Shown here piece by piece: positions 12,373 through 25,295 of a stretch of 64,000 nucleotides of DNA (position 1 is the stretch's first letter; every line of letters starts with the position of its first letter). Location: contig NC_031778.1 in assembly GCF_001522545.3 (NCBI RefSeq), forward strand, positions 21,474,777-21,538,776, written 5' to 3'. Position numbers and translations under genes: made by a program. This DNA comes from Parus major (lineage: Eukaryota > Chordata > Aves > Passeriformes > Paridae). Below the pieces are notes generated by a model. The model worked only from the letters and a program-made list of their open reading frames with translations, made no database searches and was not told the DNA's origin.

Positions 12373-14680
12373 TTTATTCCCACTGAAGCTGGTGGGAAGC
12401 AGAGCTGGGTAGGAATTGCCAGGTTCTTCTGTTTTCTTAAACTAAACAATCCAGGCCCCTTTGGTTCCCTCTCACAGACGTCTGTCCAAGTTACCCCATT
12501 GTAAACCTGTTCCAGGCTGGATTTTATTCTCCGTGGGTGACTCAGTGGCACGTGGTGTCCCTGAGAACACAGCAGTGTTGTGTAACCCAGTGAATAATCC
12601 CGTGGCTTAATTCATGGAGATATGCTTTGGTCCTTATCAAGGTGTGCCCTCTTGATACCGCACAGTCATCCCTAATCACCACTCCACGAGCCTTTCTCAC
12701 TGCTGAGGGATGAGTTTCGGTGTTGTAACAGATCACTTGCTATTTCTATTATTAAATGTCAAACATCTTATACCCTTTTTGTTTACACAGCCCTGCTCTC
12801 TGATAAAATCACTAGTGAAAGGATTTAACAAGCACGGAGGGAAAATTGCCCTATAGAAAATTCCATTAATAATCTTCCTTCAACCACTCGCCTTTTCCCT
12901 CCAACAACAACTACTTGACATTTCCAGACAAGCTGGAAGATAACTGAAAATCATGTACCAGAAATCCTGGAATAAATAAGTGTTGCCTAGTCTCCAGCAT
13001 GCATTTGCAGATCCAAGTGTGCAGTAAGGTTATGGTGCAAGATTTTATAAGAGAGAAGAGACCCACCAGATCTGACAGTCTTCCTGAGGAAACAAAAAAA
13101 GCCTAGAGGTTTCCATAAAGAGGCTAGTGAGGATAAGCCTGCATTACTGGAAATGCAACATATATGCTTTATTACTTTGCTAAGTGTTTTTCTTAAAGTC
13201 ACACAAAATTTGCTCATCTACAAGTGAGGTGCACTTCTTTGTTCCACCTTAATGCAAAATTTCACCTCAAAATTCAAAATCTTTTACTATCATTGAAGGA
13301 ACACAAAGTTTTGACCATCCTTCCTGTCCAGGGGCTTTCTCTGCATAGTCCTTCTTCCCATGAATTTAAAATAGTTTGCTTCCAAAATGTAAAATCACAG
13401 TGAATTCAAGTAAAGTGACAGCGTGCACTGGTTCATTACGTTATGTGTCAGAGTAAATCACAGGTCCCCCAGCTGGTTTTTGTTAGAGAGCTCCTCTGTG
13501 ATGGCTTGGCAGATTGGCACTGCTCCTGTCTGTCTCCCATGTCACCTTGCTTCCTACTCATGTACAATTATGCTCTACATGTGAGCTGCTCTGGCCACTT
13601 GCTGGCTTTAAGTCCCTGCAATATCAAAGAGAAGCTGCTTTGCTTTCAAGGCACCTGACACCAACTCATCCTTAAATTAAAGCCTTCTTCCAATCTCTGT
13701 CTTTCCCTCTACCAAGAAGAAAAAGAGGAGAAAACATGTAGTTTGGGGTTTGCTCTGGGTTAGCAGAGTTATGAGTTGTGCCTGCAATATTCATACTATA
13801 TATTTGAGGACTGCCGAAAAGAATTGGACTGTGCAACAAAACAAATCAATGGACCATTAAAATACCTGCACGCTTTGAGGTCACTTAATATTCTAGGGTG
13901 ACTTTATGTCCTAAACCAGGACAAATATGTATGCAGATGTATGTGCTGGAAGTTTCTCTGAAGACCTCATTCTTCTATAAAACCACCACTGACCCTGGAA
14001 CTTCACCTTTACTGTTGCTTTGTATAGGAGATTAATTTTTTGTTGCAATAAGTTGATCACTTCATTCAGCTGCATTCTTTGCTGCAGTTTCTGCCATCCC
14101 CTGTGCACAGCCTGCTCTGGATTTGGTACAGACAGAGCTGTTCTCAGCTGAGAGCAGCATCTCAGCCAGCCCAAGAGTTTCCTTATCCTGCACTGTCCAC
14201 TGCTCTGATGGCTGAATGTCACTTTGTGTTTGAAGCCTTTAGGATGAGCATTGGCAAAGAGGGGGAAAAGGGCTCAGGGGAGGTTTGTGGTGAGAACCCC
14301 TACAGTGAGAGGCTTCTACTCATTTGAGTAGTTTTATTTGGTAAGACCCTCTCAGGGCTTTGGAAATCACGGCATTTTGCATGGGTTTGTGGATGAGGCT
14401 GATCCTCAGCAGAGTTGGAGGCTGTGCAATCCCAGATCCCTTTCCACTGCCCTGACACCACACACAGGCACAAATGTACGGCCACAGCAGCACACGATGC
14501 ACTTCTCACTGACCAGATGCCAGTCCTGGCTGGAACAAAGGGACATGTCCAGGGGTGAAGCGAGATGCTGGGGCTGGGCTCCTGCTCCCCAGCCCCTTGG
14601 GCTTCGTTCGGCGGCAGCGTCTCGCGGAGGCTTTGTTTATTTGTTCCACGATTACGTGTATGAGCTTCCAGAATTTATGA
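12373..14680. other. unique non-coding sequence, no gene seen
   Basis: No coding exon, RNA gene or repeat that I can name. Open frames such as 13911-14222 (minus) overlap a frame on the other strand and have no domain character. Confidence 0.5.
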
Positions 14681-14686
14681 GATCAG

Positions 14687-14799
14687 AGGTCAAGTGAAAG
14701 GTCACAGTTCACAGGTCAAGTGAGAGGCTAAAATTTGTGAAACCAAGGAAATGACAGGACAGTGCCAAGTGAAATGTCAAAAGTCAAGTGAAAGGTTCA
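14687..14799 (+). promoter_or_regulatory. cluster of AGGTCA-type nuclear-receptor half-sites in a degenerate repeat
   Basis: AGGTCA occurs at 14687-14692, 14699-14704 and 14713-14718, and AGTTCA at 14706-14711. The last three half-sites are head to tail with one C between each (14705 and 14712), which is two overlapping DR1 arrangements. DR1 is the spacing bound by RXR heterodimers, HNF4 and COUP-TF proteins. The first pair has six-base spacing. The 18-mer at 14687-14704 is almost repeated at 14781-14799 (AAGTCAAGTGAAAGGTTCA), with related words at 14713-14727 and 14765-14780, so the array may have arisen by local duplication of a unit near GGTCAAGTGAAAGG. Binding and function are inferred from motif shape only. 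Confidence 0.45.
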
Positions 14800-14805
14800 G
14801 TGTGG

Positions 14806-16187
14806 ATGAAAGTGAGCAGCCTGAGCGCGGGGCAGACCACACACCCAAGTGGATCCATAATGACATCCTCAGCATCAAAATGCAGCCGAAGTTTAATTCC
14901 CTGGCATAAACCAGGTCAGGAGATGGGCTGAACAGGCACCACTCAGATCAGGCTCCAGCACTGGCCCTAGTGGTGCCATTTGAGGATAACTGAGGTGGAT
15001 TCTCAGGGCTCTTATCCATCTTAGGGCTCAGATGGATACTGACAATGAGTTTTGAGCTTATCTCACAAAATTTTCATCAGGATGGGACAAGTCAGAAGTT
15101 GATCTGTACTCTTGCCAGGAGTTCTAGATTTATTTCTGCAGGATGTCAGTTGGTTTGTCCTCCCCATTCCTTTCACTGTATTTACATGCAAAATCAGTTT
15201 TCTGTGTATGTAGACCAGATCAGTCAAGATCACTGTCCCACATTTAAACCATATTGCATCAGAGAAGAGTAATTTCCATTTGATTCTCATTTCAGCATGC
15301 TTCCCTAACAGCAGCTTGAGTCAGCAGGGCACACTCCCTGGTTCATCCATTAGGGATCCGTAATTGCACGTGCAAAGGTGTCTTAACTGCTTGTTTTTGT
15401 TTTTATTTTTGTTTTTACTATAAAGCAGAAAATAATGCTGGTGAAGACATCAGTTTATCTAAAACAGTTTCTTTTAGCTTCTATGCTGTTTTGGGATGAC
15501 TTTTGTCCTGATGAGTATAAATGAGTGAAGAAATCATAATAAGCTGATAAAAAGAAAAAAAAAAAATACAAGGGAGAATTATGTGACCCTTACTTTCTTC
15601 CAGTCATCCCTTTCTTCAGAAAAATATCAAACAAAAGAATGAAGTCTGTTTTATAATTCAGGACATTAACTAATTAGTGGAACACAGTTAATATTGGCAC
15701 ACCTTCTAATGGTGTGAAGGATCATTGCACTAATTAGTCTCCATATTAAAAAAATGGAGAGGCCTTCTCTCCCTTACTTAACTGCTTCCTTCCTTCATGA
15801 TAAACCACGGTCCACAGTGACATTAATTTGGAATTTGTCTTCCATTTGTCTTCTGTTGAATTGCAGCCCTGAGAAGGGGACTCATCTCCTGGTCAGAAAT
15901 AGAGAAAAAACAACATTTTGGACAGTAAGGGAATGCAAATCAGTGTTTTAGCTCCTCGAGTTGATAGTCCCCAAAATGCTTTATCTTGCCTACACCAGTT
16001 GCATCCTTTCTAGATTAAATTTCAGCCTCCCAGTGTTTGTCCAGCTTTCCACCCCCCTTCAGAAAAAGTGGGATGTGGGGTGAAACATTGTGTGCTTGAT
16101 AAGGGAGATGTAGATCTTAATGCCAGCACACGTCTACTCACAGGCTTCCTAAAAAATGGGCATTTATGCTGATTAACAGCAACTGCA
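14806..16187. other. unique non-coding sequence, no gene seen
   Basis: AT-leaning unique sequence with a 12-A run at 15555-15566. I see no exon, RNA gene or nameable repeat. Confidence 0.5.
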
Positions 16188-16246
16188 GAGAGGTTGGATA
16201 ACCTTTGAAAAACCCTTCCAACCCACACCTTTCTATGGTCCTATGA
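16188..16246 (+). mobile_element. CR1 LINE fragment, 3' end
   Basis: The sequence runs AGAGGTTGGATAACCTTTGA, then CCCTTCCAACCCACACC, and ends TTCTATGGTCCTATGA. This is the typical 3' terminus of the chicken-repeat-1 non-LTR retrotransposon, including two copies of its terminal 8-mer. Only about the last 60 bases are clear. Upstream sequence is too decayed for me to follow. The fragment is dead and non-coding, as most CR1 copies are 5'-truncated. It is one of two pieces of evidence for an avian or close reptilian genome. Confidence 0.72.
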
Positions 16247-17005
16247 AAAAGGGGTTAAAAATTGCAAAAGGACCACCAGCTGATCTTGATTTAAACCCAG
16301 CTCCAGGGAAGGATTTAGGTGCTGCAGCTCTGGGGTCTTCAGCATCTAATCATTAAGCATCTGGCTCCAGCAGTAGCTTTCCTGTAGCTGTGTAGGAGTG
16401 ATGCACTCCTTTGAGCAGTGTCCCACCACCTCCAGACCCTCCCAGGTGCCCCCAGCTGGGGTCTGCAAAGCCAACATGCCCTACCCATCTACATTCACCA
16501 TCAGGGGCCACAATGACATGTGTGGTATGCTGAATCCCTCTCCTCTGCCTCCCAAACTTAGAGGATTAAGTTGCTTTAAAACCCTTTGATTGTATTAATT
16601 TCACGTTTCTTCCATGGGGAATGCAGTTGTCTGCTGTCTGGAGTTCCCCCACTCCAAATTGCATGGAATGTTGTGTATTCTTAGGAGTCTTGCCTTGTTG
16701 GGAATTGCAGTGAATCACAACACTGTTCTCGTTTGCTGCACATTTGTTATCTGCCTTGCACGGTTCCCAGCAGTGTGGGGACAGTTTGTTGAGTGGCATG
16801 TTAATACCATTTATTTTTTTAAGCCTAACTAGGGGTATAAAATTCCTCGTCAAAATTCTGTCACATTCTCTGGGCACCAGTAAATGAGTATCTCCTTACA
16901 ACTGTTTTCTTTCTAGCAGAGAAGCCTAAGCTGGTGTGTACATGTAGGAGTGTTCAGCGTTCTCTGGGAAATGGGGCTGACAAAGAAACCTCTGAAGTCA
17001 TCTAA
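16247..17005. other. unique non-coding sequence, no gene seen
   Basis: Mixed composition with no recognisable exon or RNA gene. Opposing open frames at 16566-16877 (minus) and 16614-16832 (plus) overlap almost completely, which argues against either being real. Confidence 0.5.
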
Positions 17006-17086
17006 GGCCAAATTCTTTCCACAGAAATCTGTATGTAGGGGACCCACTGACCTTGCATATGTATATCTGAGGGCAGATTTTGACCC
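17006..17086. repeat. ancient amniote inverted-repeat element, 'GGCCAAATTCT...GGGCAGATTTTGACCC'
   Basis: The left end GGCCAAATTCTTTCCACAGA and the right end TATCTGAGGGCAGATTTTGA plus CCC are imperfect inverted repeats. The centre contains GGGGACCCACTGACCTTGCA. This corresponds to a decayed palindromic unit of the form 'gggccaaattctgccctcagatata ... tatctgagggcagaatttggccc' that I recall from amniote genomes. There is no coding content, and the element is old judging by divergence between the arms. Confidence 0.6.
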
Positions 17087-19820
17087 TAGGTAAGCAAACA
17101 GCTACGAGCAATGAGTTGTTTACTTTTCCTAAGGTTTTGCCTTTCCTGGTTATTAATATTGCTCCCATAAATTTTTTTTTGAGCTACACTTTCAAAACTC
17201 AAGGCACCAGGCCCCAGAGGATGAAATACAGCAGCCCAATTACACACAGCCAGAGTCAGGCTCTAAAAGTCAGGAGTTTTTGAAAGACATGAACAATATT
17301 TAGAGAGCTGGTTAATATTAATTCCTTTGGGAACTATAAGTCTGGCCATTAATAGGTTTAGAGTGATAAAAATGGCAATATGGTGTGCACGTATAGATGA
17401 TATTGTCAAAAAGAGGCAATTAGCAGCACAGAGAGCCCATGCACATATGGTGAGCAGGTTGAAATGAGAAATACTGCCAGCAACATGATAGCAGAGCTAA
17501 TGGCAAAAGAAGAATGAAACAGTAGCACAGTTTGTTCCTCTGCTAAACAGGGTGAAGATTTTTCCATCCAAACAGATTTTCTTTCTCATTCTCTCTGGCT
17601 GTTGCTAAGGTCCCAAGTCAAGACATCAGACAAATGCTTCTTGTCTACCTTCCTACACGTATTTGACTGAGACTAGAGAATGTGATTGTTTGCCAGAGGA
17701 GCTCTCAGAAGGTGGGGTTGAAAGCCAGGATCTGAGTCTCTCTGGAGTCAGTGGAAGTACTGGAAATGACATCCCGACCTGAAGTGTCCCCCCCACTCTG
17801 GTCTAACCCATGAAGTGTTTTAAATTGGCCAAATATTATGTTCCCTACCAACTCTTGTAATGGTGGCAGAGGGGTGCTTGAGCCCAGGCTGGCAGACTGA
17901 GGGGCTCTGAGATGATGGTTTCAGTGTGTGTCCAGCAGGTATGTGAGGACTGGAGGATGCTGTGCACACAGCCTGCTCTGATGTTACAGATAATTGACTG
18001 ACTTATCTCCCAAGTGCATCCAATGCCTCCTACAGCTCCATCTTTATCTCATTATGCTCTTTTAGGGTTAAAACCGAGGAGTTTACAGGGCAGCTAAAAT
18101 GCTCCCTGTATCCTTGGGTGGGGACGGTTATCATAAACACAGCCCTGCCAGCCTTTGAGCTGAGTGAGAGCTTTTGCATTTTGGCTTTGGAAAGGTACAC
18201 ACCTGTCACTCTAAAATGGAGCAGATGGGTTATAATCTTATCTGCTCGCCCTAGATTTGTTGTCAGAAGGAAGTGAGGTAAGGGCAAGTGGTAAATGCAG
18301 TGAGGTTTATCTGTGCTGCAGGCCATGCTTTTCCCTCATTGCACTGACTAAAGAAATTGGTGAAGGGGAACACTTTAACTTCCTCTGAACAATTGTGTTC
18401 TCAATTCTTATCTTATGTTGTTGAATAAATAATTGATATTATAGGAGGAAAAGGCCCCGAAAGCAAACTGGCCCATTTCAGTTTCTTGTCATTTGATTAC
18501 TTTTCTTATTCTCACTAGTGTGCTTTGGCCTGTTCACTCCACTGACTGCTACTAAAAACCTCTGCATTTGTGAAATATTTTGGCAAGACCACTGCCTAAA
18601 ATAGTGCCATTCTCTTCCTTTGTACAAACCTCGTGAGAAAAACCCATGAATCCTGTGCCAGAGCTGGTAAATAATGCCTTTTTATTGGTATGAACTGCTG
18701 CTCTGTCCCATTGCATTACTCTTTCTCTTCTTCCCACCAATTATTAAGAGTTTATTGCACAGATAGTAGAATCTGAATGGTATTGATATAATATAAATAA
18801 TCTATAGTAAATATTTGCCCTCTCTGCTCTGCCTCTGGAATTGTCTGATTGTGCGCGTGGTGTGTGAGAACTACTCGTGCTTTCCTTAAGAGTTTGTCTT
18901 CTAAAAATTGCACATAACTTTAGAGATCTAGGCCTGATTATAGGGTCAGCAAAGGAAAGAGTAATCACTCAAGCTTCAGTGGGCCTAATCACTCCCTGTG
19001 GAGTGATAATTATTGTCCTTCACCACACTTAGAGTGCAGGCAGTGTCTGCTCTGTCACACAGCTTTACTTGCTTCCTGCCCTCTATTAGAATATTAAATC
19101 CTCCAACTGGCAAAGCATTTTGACTCTCTAGGTTTAAAAAAAAATAAAAAATAAAAAAAAAATTGAGAAAAATGCTGTCTATTGGAGCAGAGCGCTGAGT
19201 TATTCACGCAATAAAACGTGACACCTTATATATCACGCACTGAGAGAAGCATCAGGAAAGTTTCCAGCATGAAAACTACTGAAAGCTATGTCAAATATGG
19301 GCATTTATCATTTGTATATAGAAAACAGGAAATTATTTGGCCCATCTCATCCCAGATGGAATGTGGAAGACAAATCCAGGACGGCAGAGCATAATTATTT
19401 ACAACTCAGCAAATGAAAACCTGCACACCACTACTGAAAGCAGGCCAGGAAATAGCTAAAATATCAAAATGATCTGAAAAGGAACAGAAGGTGCCAAAAG
19501 GTTGAGAGCTTGTTAAAAATTGACCTGCACTCATGGGCTTTGTAAAAATATTGAGAAAGGATTGGAATAAGTTTGGGAGAGTTAGAGGAAAATATAAACC
19601 TGTTTCCCATCTTGGCAATTGGAAAAGACTGGATTAAACTGGAATTTGTATTTTTTTTATGTACTGGAAGTATTAGATATGCCATTAGTATGTTTTATTT
19701 CTAATTCTTATTGCACAAAAATTATAGTATTACCCCACAAGATGGGAACACTTGCACATTGGAGGTGATGATGCTCATATCCCAAGAATCTGCCATCTCT
19801 TAGTTTTGGGGCTAATCTAA
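17087..19820. other. unique non-coding sequence, minor low-complexity DNA
   Basis: No coding exon or RNA gene is recognised. Included are a small hairpin at 18988-19007 (ATCACTCC/GGAGTGAT around CTGT) and an A-rich simple stretch at about 19136-19161. The zone near 18972-19045 has a 'CTTCAGTGGGCCTAATC' word that might be a further remnant of the ancient repeat group, but it is too weak to call. Confidence 0.5.
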
Positions 19821-19869
19821 GGGTCACTGGAGTCAAAAGGAGTCTTTCACAGGGATTTGGATCAAGCTC
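19821..19869. repeat. ancient amniote repeat remnant, 'TTTGGATCAAGCTC' type
   Basis: GGGTCACTGGAGTCAAAAGG is followed by AGTCTTTCACAGGGATTTGG and ATCAAGCTC. This matches in order a remembered amniote repeat segment ('cattgacttcaatgggagt ... ttgacttcagtgggatttggatcaggcc'). It is short and diverged, so the call is tentative. Confidence 0.45.
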
Positions 19870-20696
19870 TTTTATTCTGTGTTTATGTAATTACAAAGCT
19901 CTTATGGTGGGAGCAGTTCAATAACAGGAGAGCACAAGCCAAGGTCTTCACAAATTTTTTTTACTGGCTATTTAGAGAAGATCTGTTCCTCTCCAGCTCT
20001 GCTTTTGGCATTTTATTCCATTCTACAATATTTAGGTTGTCTGATTTCTCCAGATCCTGCAGAGTCAGTCTTCCAGCAGTTAAACCTGGCTCCCAAGAAA
20101 AGGCTGGTTGTGGTTTGCTCGTAGCATTCTTTGGAAAGGGAGAAAACAGCAAAGCTGAGCTAAAACAAGAGCTTCACGCTGAGCTGAGGCAAAAATTTCA
20201 ATTATGCTTTCCAAAAATCTCACAGCTGAGAAGCAGTCTTGACATGGCACGATGGGAGAGGTGTCACCTCACTAAGATGTAAATAAGGTTGCTGAGATGA
20301 GCAGATGTGGAGTAATCCTGGAGATTTTCATGCTTGAGCTAGGAACTGAAAACCTATGAAAAGGTTCAGGGTGGGATTCACTTTTGAAAAAAGGCGATGA
20401 GAACTGTTAGGAAATGCATCAAAAGTTTTAAAAACTGATGCCTAAAGTAGGGCTCCTATGCCTGTGTTTACAGTTCCAAAAAAGTTTGTTCTGATTTAAA
20501 AGAGTATTGGCACTGGGGATCAACATGTCCAGTTAAGAACCCTTCCCACTACATTTTAATGAAAAACTAAAACTTAGAAACTGGATGATGTCTTTCACAA
20601 AGAGGCATCCTTAAAAGAAAGACTTACTCAGCAGAGCAACTGCTGGAGCTGCAAAATGACCTTAGGAATCCACACACTGCAAGTAAATATTTATTG
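19870..20696. other. unique non-coding sequence, no gene seen
   Basis: The plus-strand frame at 19857-20282 (141 codons) has no recognisable domain, repeat or motif, and part of its minus-strand complement is also open. I do not regard it as a gene. No other feature is visible. Confidence 0.5.
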
Positions 20697-20887
20697 CCGC
20701 TAAATCGTTGGCCCCGAAAGCGAGCGTTCGTATTCTGGCGAAACCATGTGGAAACTGAGTTCATGCACATGTTGTCAGCCATAGGCCCTGCACCACATCA
20801 TCAATCTGAGATAAGTATTTGGGAGGAAGAGGCTGGGTGTGTGGGGAGGCTGCGCGCTCAGCTCCGCGGCGCAAAGGGGAGGATCGT
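20697..20887. promoter_or_regulatory. isolated CpG-bearing block, candidate enhancer or orphan CpG cluster
   Basis: Two CpG clusters lie in CpG-poor surroundings. The first is at about 20697-20742 (CCGCTAAATCG, CCCCGAAAGCGAGCGTTCG, GGCGAAACC) and the second at about 20849-20887 (CTGCGCGCTCAGCTCCGCGG, GGATCGTG). Retained CpGs in an otherwise depleted region suggest lack of germline methylation or selective constraint. No open frame crossing the block has protein character. The regulatory role is inferred. Confidence 0.35.
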
Positions 20888-23800
20888 GTAATAACAGAGA
20901 AATAGAGTGGGTGTTGTGAAAAACAAGCCACTGAGCTCCAGCACTGGGGAAATGTGTAGTAAAGGTTCTCTTCTTTTTCTACCCACCATAAAAGAGCTGC
21001 TGCAGTAGAGACAAATATATATATCTTTTTTTTGGTACAGATATCTGTTTTCATGGCACTCACTGTAACACTTCAATGAGCATGTCTTCCTCTGAAGGGC
21101 CAGAGCAACATCTCCTAAAATTTCAGTTATTTCCTCACCACCTTTTCCTTTTTATTTTATGAGATACTCTCTTACTCCTGTCATTAATTGCTAAGCTTCA
21201 CATATGTATTATAGATGTCTTTAAAAGTGTAATAGAGTTTTTGGAGTAATTTCATCTGACTGTGAGATTGTTGGTTGCCACCTCTTAATGAGCAGCTGGA
21301 AGAACTGTCAAAATCAGTGAGTGCAAGATTTAATAAGTAAATAAAAAAGAAAGGTAGGGAAGAATTGGGTTAAGATCAGCTTGAACTTCTGTAGTTTCTT
21401 TATCATTTCTAGGAATTTGACTCAAAATCAGTTAAATCAGAGCCTGCAGCTTTTGTCAAAACCAAAAAAGATATCCCTGAAGTATTAAATTTAGCTTTGT
21501 CCTGAGTTAAAGCAATTTGGTGTGTTATCTAGGAAAACAAGGCATTTTGGTAGAAGGTTATGTAGAACATACATTTAATGTTTAAGGGGTTTTAAAGATG
21601 GTGGCTTTGGGCTGAGGAAAATGGAAGAGGACAGTCTTGTATTTCCCCCATATGTAACAATAGAAATGTATTTAGGAATTGCAGCTTATGTTTCATGGAA
21701 GTGTTAGGGCTGAAGCCAAGTCAAGCACTCCAGTCAGAATAAAGATCCATGCAGCACTTTCTGTGTGCAGCTCAAACCTCTTTGATGTTTATGGTGGACT
21801 CAACTGAGTGAATGAATGTAACAATATTAAATGAAAAGCTGAGATTTCCTGCACTTCTACTGCTGCTTTTTCATTTCTGGCTGGTGTTGTGACCATGCAC
21901 TAATTTCCATGGATATCTGTTCTCTATCATTAGTAAGTCTCTCTGGTGTTTTAATACTCACTTCCCCACAAATTCCTCATCAAAAGGAATATTTTTTAAA
22001 CCGTATTTTTTTCACCAAAAATTATTATTATTTGCTCATACAAAACCTATTAAGGATTTCTTACATGACAGACCACTGCTAAGGGAAGAAAGGGATTTTT
22101 CCTGAGCTACCACAGCAGAAGTATTTGCACAATTGTTCCTAATCTGTTGGTGTGTAATCTGCCATTTGCTGCGGCTCTTTCCTCCATCAGCATGAATTAT
22201 TAACACTGCCTGTTGGCCAAGGCAAACACTATTCCAAACATCTCTGGAGGCCTAATTCATGCTTTTCTAACTTGTCCATTTTGGAGCTGAGACTTTCAAA
22301 TAGTTTAATCTAACACAAAATAAAAGGAGTGAAAGGGCTCGCCCTCATTTCAGTGAGAACTGAGTCTGGCCCTAACCCCATACAATAATTATTTCCTAGT
22401 TGTTCGTAACAAGGGCCTTGCCGGGTTCCCCCCATGATCAATATTTGCTGCAAGGAAGGAGCTCACTGTTGAAAAGTTGCAATCTGAGATGATGTGTTCA
22501 TTGCCATTGTGATTGGGTAGGGATAAAAGCTGGTGGAATACAAAACCCTTCTGAGTCTTAACTACAGTGCTGAACACTATAATTATTTTAAAAAATACAT
22601 ATCCTGACTCTGCTTAGAAGCCTGTTTGCTATAATTCACCCCTGTGTTAATAGCCTCCTAACATATATGAATGTATGCTAAAATGGGTTTTAAACTACTA
22701 GATTTATGGCTTGGCAGACTGGTAAATGCACAATTATAGTTCATAATAGGTAGGTATCTGCTGTCCATTGATTTTTCTCTTGTTCTATTTCCTTCCAGAG
22801 TGATGTCATTAGGCATTACAGGGATGACTAATATTCCCAAGGAATGACATTCACGTGCCAGAATGCCACATGTACGGGCTCCAGCACCTTCTGCCATAAG
22901 ATGGCAAAAACACCCCAAGAATCCCTGCTGCAGCAAAGCCTCAGCCTGGCCAGAGCTGGGGTGGATTGGCAGCACAGAGGCAATTCAGCTAGGGGGAATA
23001 ATAATAAAAAAAAAAGAGATGAAACCACAAAAGCTGTTTAGGAGCTCTGGATATCTTTCTAATCAGATCGCTGGGAGTGCGTTTGGACTTGTATCTATTC
23101 ATTCTGCGGTGACGGAAGTAAAGGAACTATCCAGTGAGCTATCTGGTTTTCCCAGAATTGTTTGTACTGCTGACCTTTATATCTACTCATTTATCCTAAT
23201 TGTTTTTAGCTGTTTTAGGAAGAATCTCAGATGAGAAAAGCAACTCAGTATGTATCAGAGATCCTATCTGCTGCAACTTTTGTTTTAATTTAAAGCAGAC
23301 CCAGCATCATTTTGTGCGTTGGTTGCGTAGTACCAAAAGCAGGAATTTGTTGTGGGATTTTTTAATAAAATCACAGGCCCAAGACAGAGGTCCCTGGACA
23401 CAGGGAGTGTGAGCTGGGGGGTGGGGTTGCTTAGACATCTCTTGCCCAAACGCATTTCCTGATGTTCCCTGGCTGGAACAACTTTTGATGTGGTACTTTG
23501 TTGTGGGAGAGTGGGGAGCACCATTTCAGGGAGGTGGCCAAGCTGGCTCTGTCAGCTTTGCCTGAGTCCAAGATAGGGGAAATGCACTGCCAGACTGTTA
23601 TAACGGGAAATCTGGCTCTTGATATCCATAAAACTCTCTCTCCAAGTGGAATTTCCCAGATTAAATACGAATATTGAGTTTTCTCTGTATGCCTTGTATG
23701 AAATTGAAGTTGGGCATGCTTTACTTCTTCCGGGGGATGTATTAAATCTATAATAGCTGTGTTTTTCTTCCCCCTTCCACCCAATCCCCGTCTCTTGGAA

Positions 23801-25295
23801 GGGAGTGGGAGGCTTGTGACATATACAAAGTGTTTGCTGATGGCTACTAGAAAAGAATCTGGGTTATCCAATAAACATGGCCCAAACTTTCAGCTGGTAG
23901 GGAGCTTAGTTTCAAACAGTAGCTCCGACTACTGCGCGGTGGTTATGGAGCGAAATAGCAGAGTGAGATACAAAAGCTCACACTAAGTATATCACTTTGC
24001 TTCAGAATTCCTGCATTTGCTGCTAATGCAAGGAATAGCCTTTGAACTCTAATCTGGTGTCTCCGGAGTAGTTCATAACCAAAGGCACTTCTTTCATCGT
24101 AACAGGGTGACAGTGATCCAGACTTGCAGAGCATTTGGTACAGTCCCAAAGCAAGATAATAAAGCAGATAATGCTGTGGGTTTTGCATTCCTGAGCACAC
24201 CAGCCCTTCACAGAGGCAGAGGGATCCTGCCTCGCAACTTCCTCCTGACACAAAGAACTATTGGTGTCATTGTCTTGCTTGAAGAAATATGAATATCATT
24301 GTATTTTTCCCCTTGGTTTGTGCACTAAGCCACCAGCACAACTATTTCTTCAGCTTTTTTGAGGACAGAGCAGAACCAGAGACCAAAGTGTATGTTTTAA
24401 CACTGCTACAAAGCCATGACCTGAAAGGAATGTTTTACCTGTTAAAACTGCCAGGTTATCCAGTCCTTATTGTCACCAGGGGTATTCATTAAGTAAGATG
24501 TTTATCCTAACTGTGAAGATCTAGGCAAGCAATGTGTTTCTAATACTTAGCTGAATTCACCTCGAAGAATCATAAACTATTATGGCATGACCTGCTTTTT
24601 CTTTCCATAAGAAGTGCAGTTCCATCCCCACTTGTAAATTGTTTGTTTGCCTTGCTTCAGGTAGAAGAGATCTGGAAACCCCCGGCTTCCAGTGCCCAGG
24701 GTCTGCAGAGCTCCTGAGAATCTGCTTAGCTGCACCCTGTGCTCACTCAACCTGGGGAAAATACTCAGATTTTAGAGCTCTACAAGATACCTCAGTTTAG
24801 TTTTACACACCACCAGCAGTTTTTCCACATCCCTTTAAAGGGGTTCATCCTTTCTGCTTTCATTAAAAAAAATATTGCGATCTCACTGTTTAGTTGGGTA
24901 AGACAAAATTCCTCCATAATAATATTAATTTTTTATTCAGCTTTTATGGCCCCTCAACTTGATTATGAAGACAATAATGTAATTTGAAAAACCTTCCTTT
25001 TTTATTTCAGCTTCAGCAGCGCTACTAAATGTGGGTGTAGATAAATGACCACAGGAAAACTTCACAAAATTACTGTTTACACATAATCTGACAATGAGCC
25101 ATAATTTGATTGCTAAAAAAATCATTTTGTGTACCTCTGCCCCTATTCTGCTGGATAATGAAAATTTATATCTATGTTTCAGACATCTGGGGAGGATGTG
25201 ACAGCTTTGGGGCCGAATGAAAGATTATGCCACAGTGACCCCTGTCAGCATTTCCTCATGGACTGGTTACCCGAAACCCAGCAGCATTTAGGCTA
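20888..25295. other. unique non-coding sequence, no gene seen
   Basis: AT-rich unique sequence. The frame at 23431-23871 (minus, 146 codons) and its neighbours have no recognisable protein content and compete with frames on the other strand. The part near 22250-22380 contains words such as TCTGGCCCTAACCCC, reminiscent of the ancient repeat group but not convincing. I see no RNA gene. Confidence 0.5.

Noticed and set aside
18972..19045. Possible further ancient repeat remnant (CTTCAGTGGGCCTAATC)
   Set aside because: Only one short word matches what I recall, and the rest cannot be placed.
19857..20282. 141-codon plus-strand frame
   Set aside because: No family resemblance. It begins inside a decayed repeat and the complementary strand is partly open.
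22250..22380. Possible ancient repeat remnant ending TCTGGCCCTAACCCC
   Set aside because: The match is limited to a few words and no inverted partner is visible.
23431..23871. 146-codon minus-strand frame
   Set aside because: No recognisable domain or splice context, and competing open frames on the other strand.
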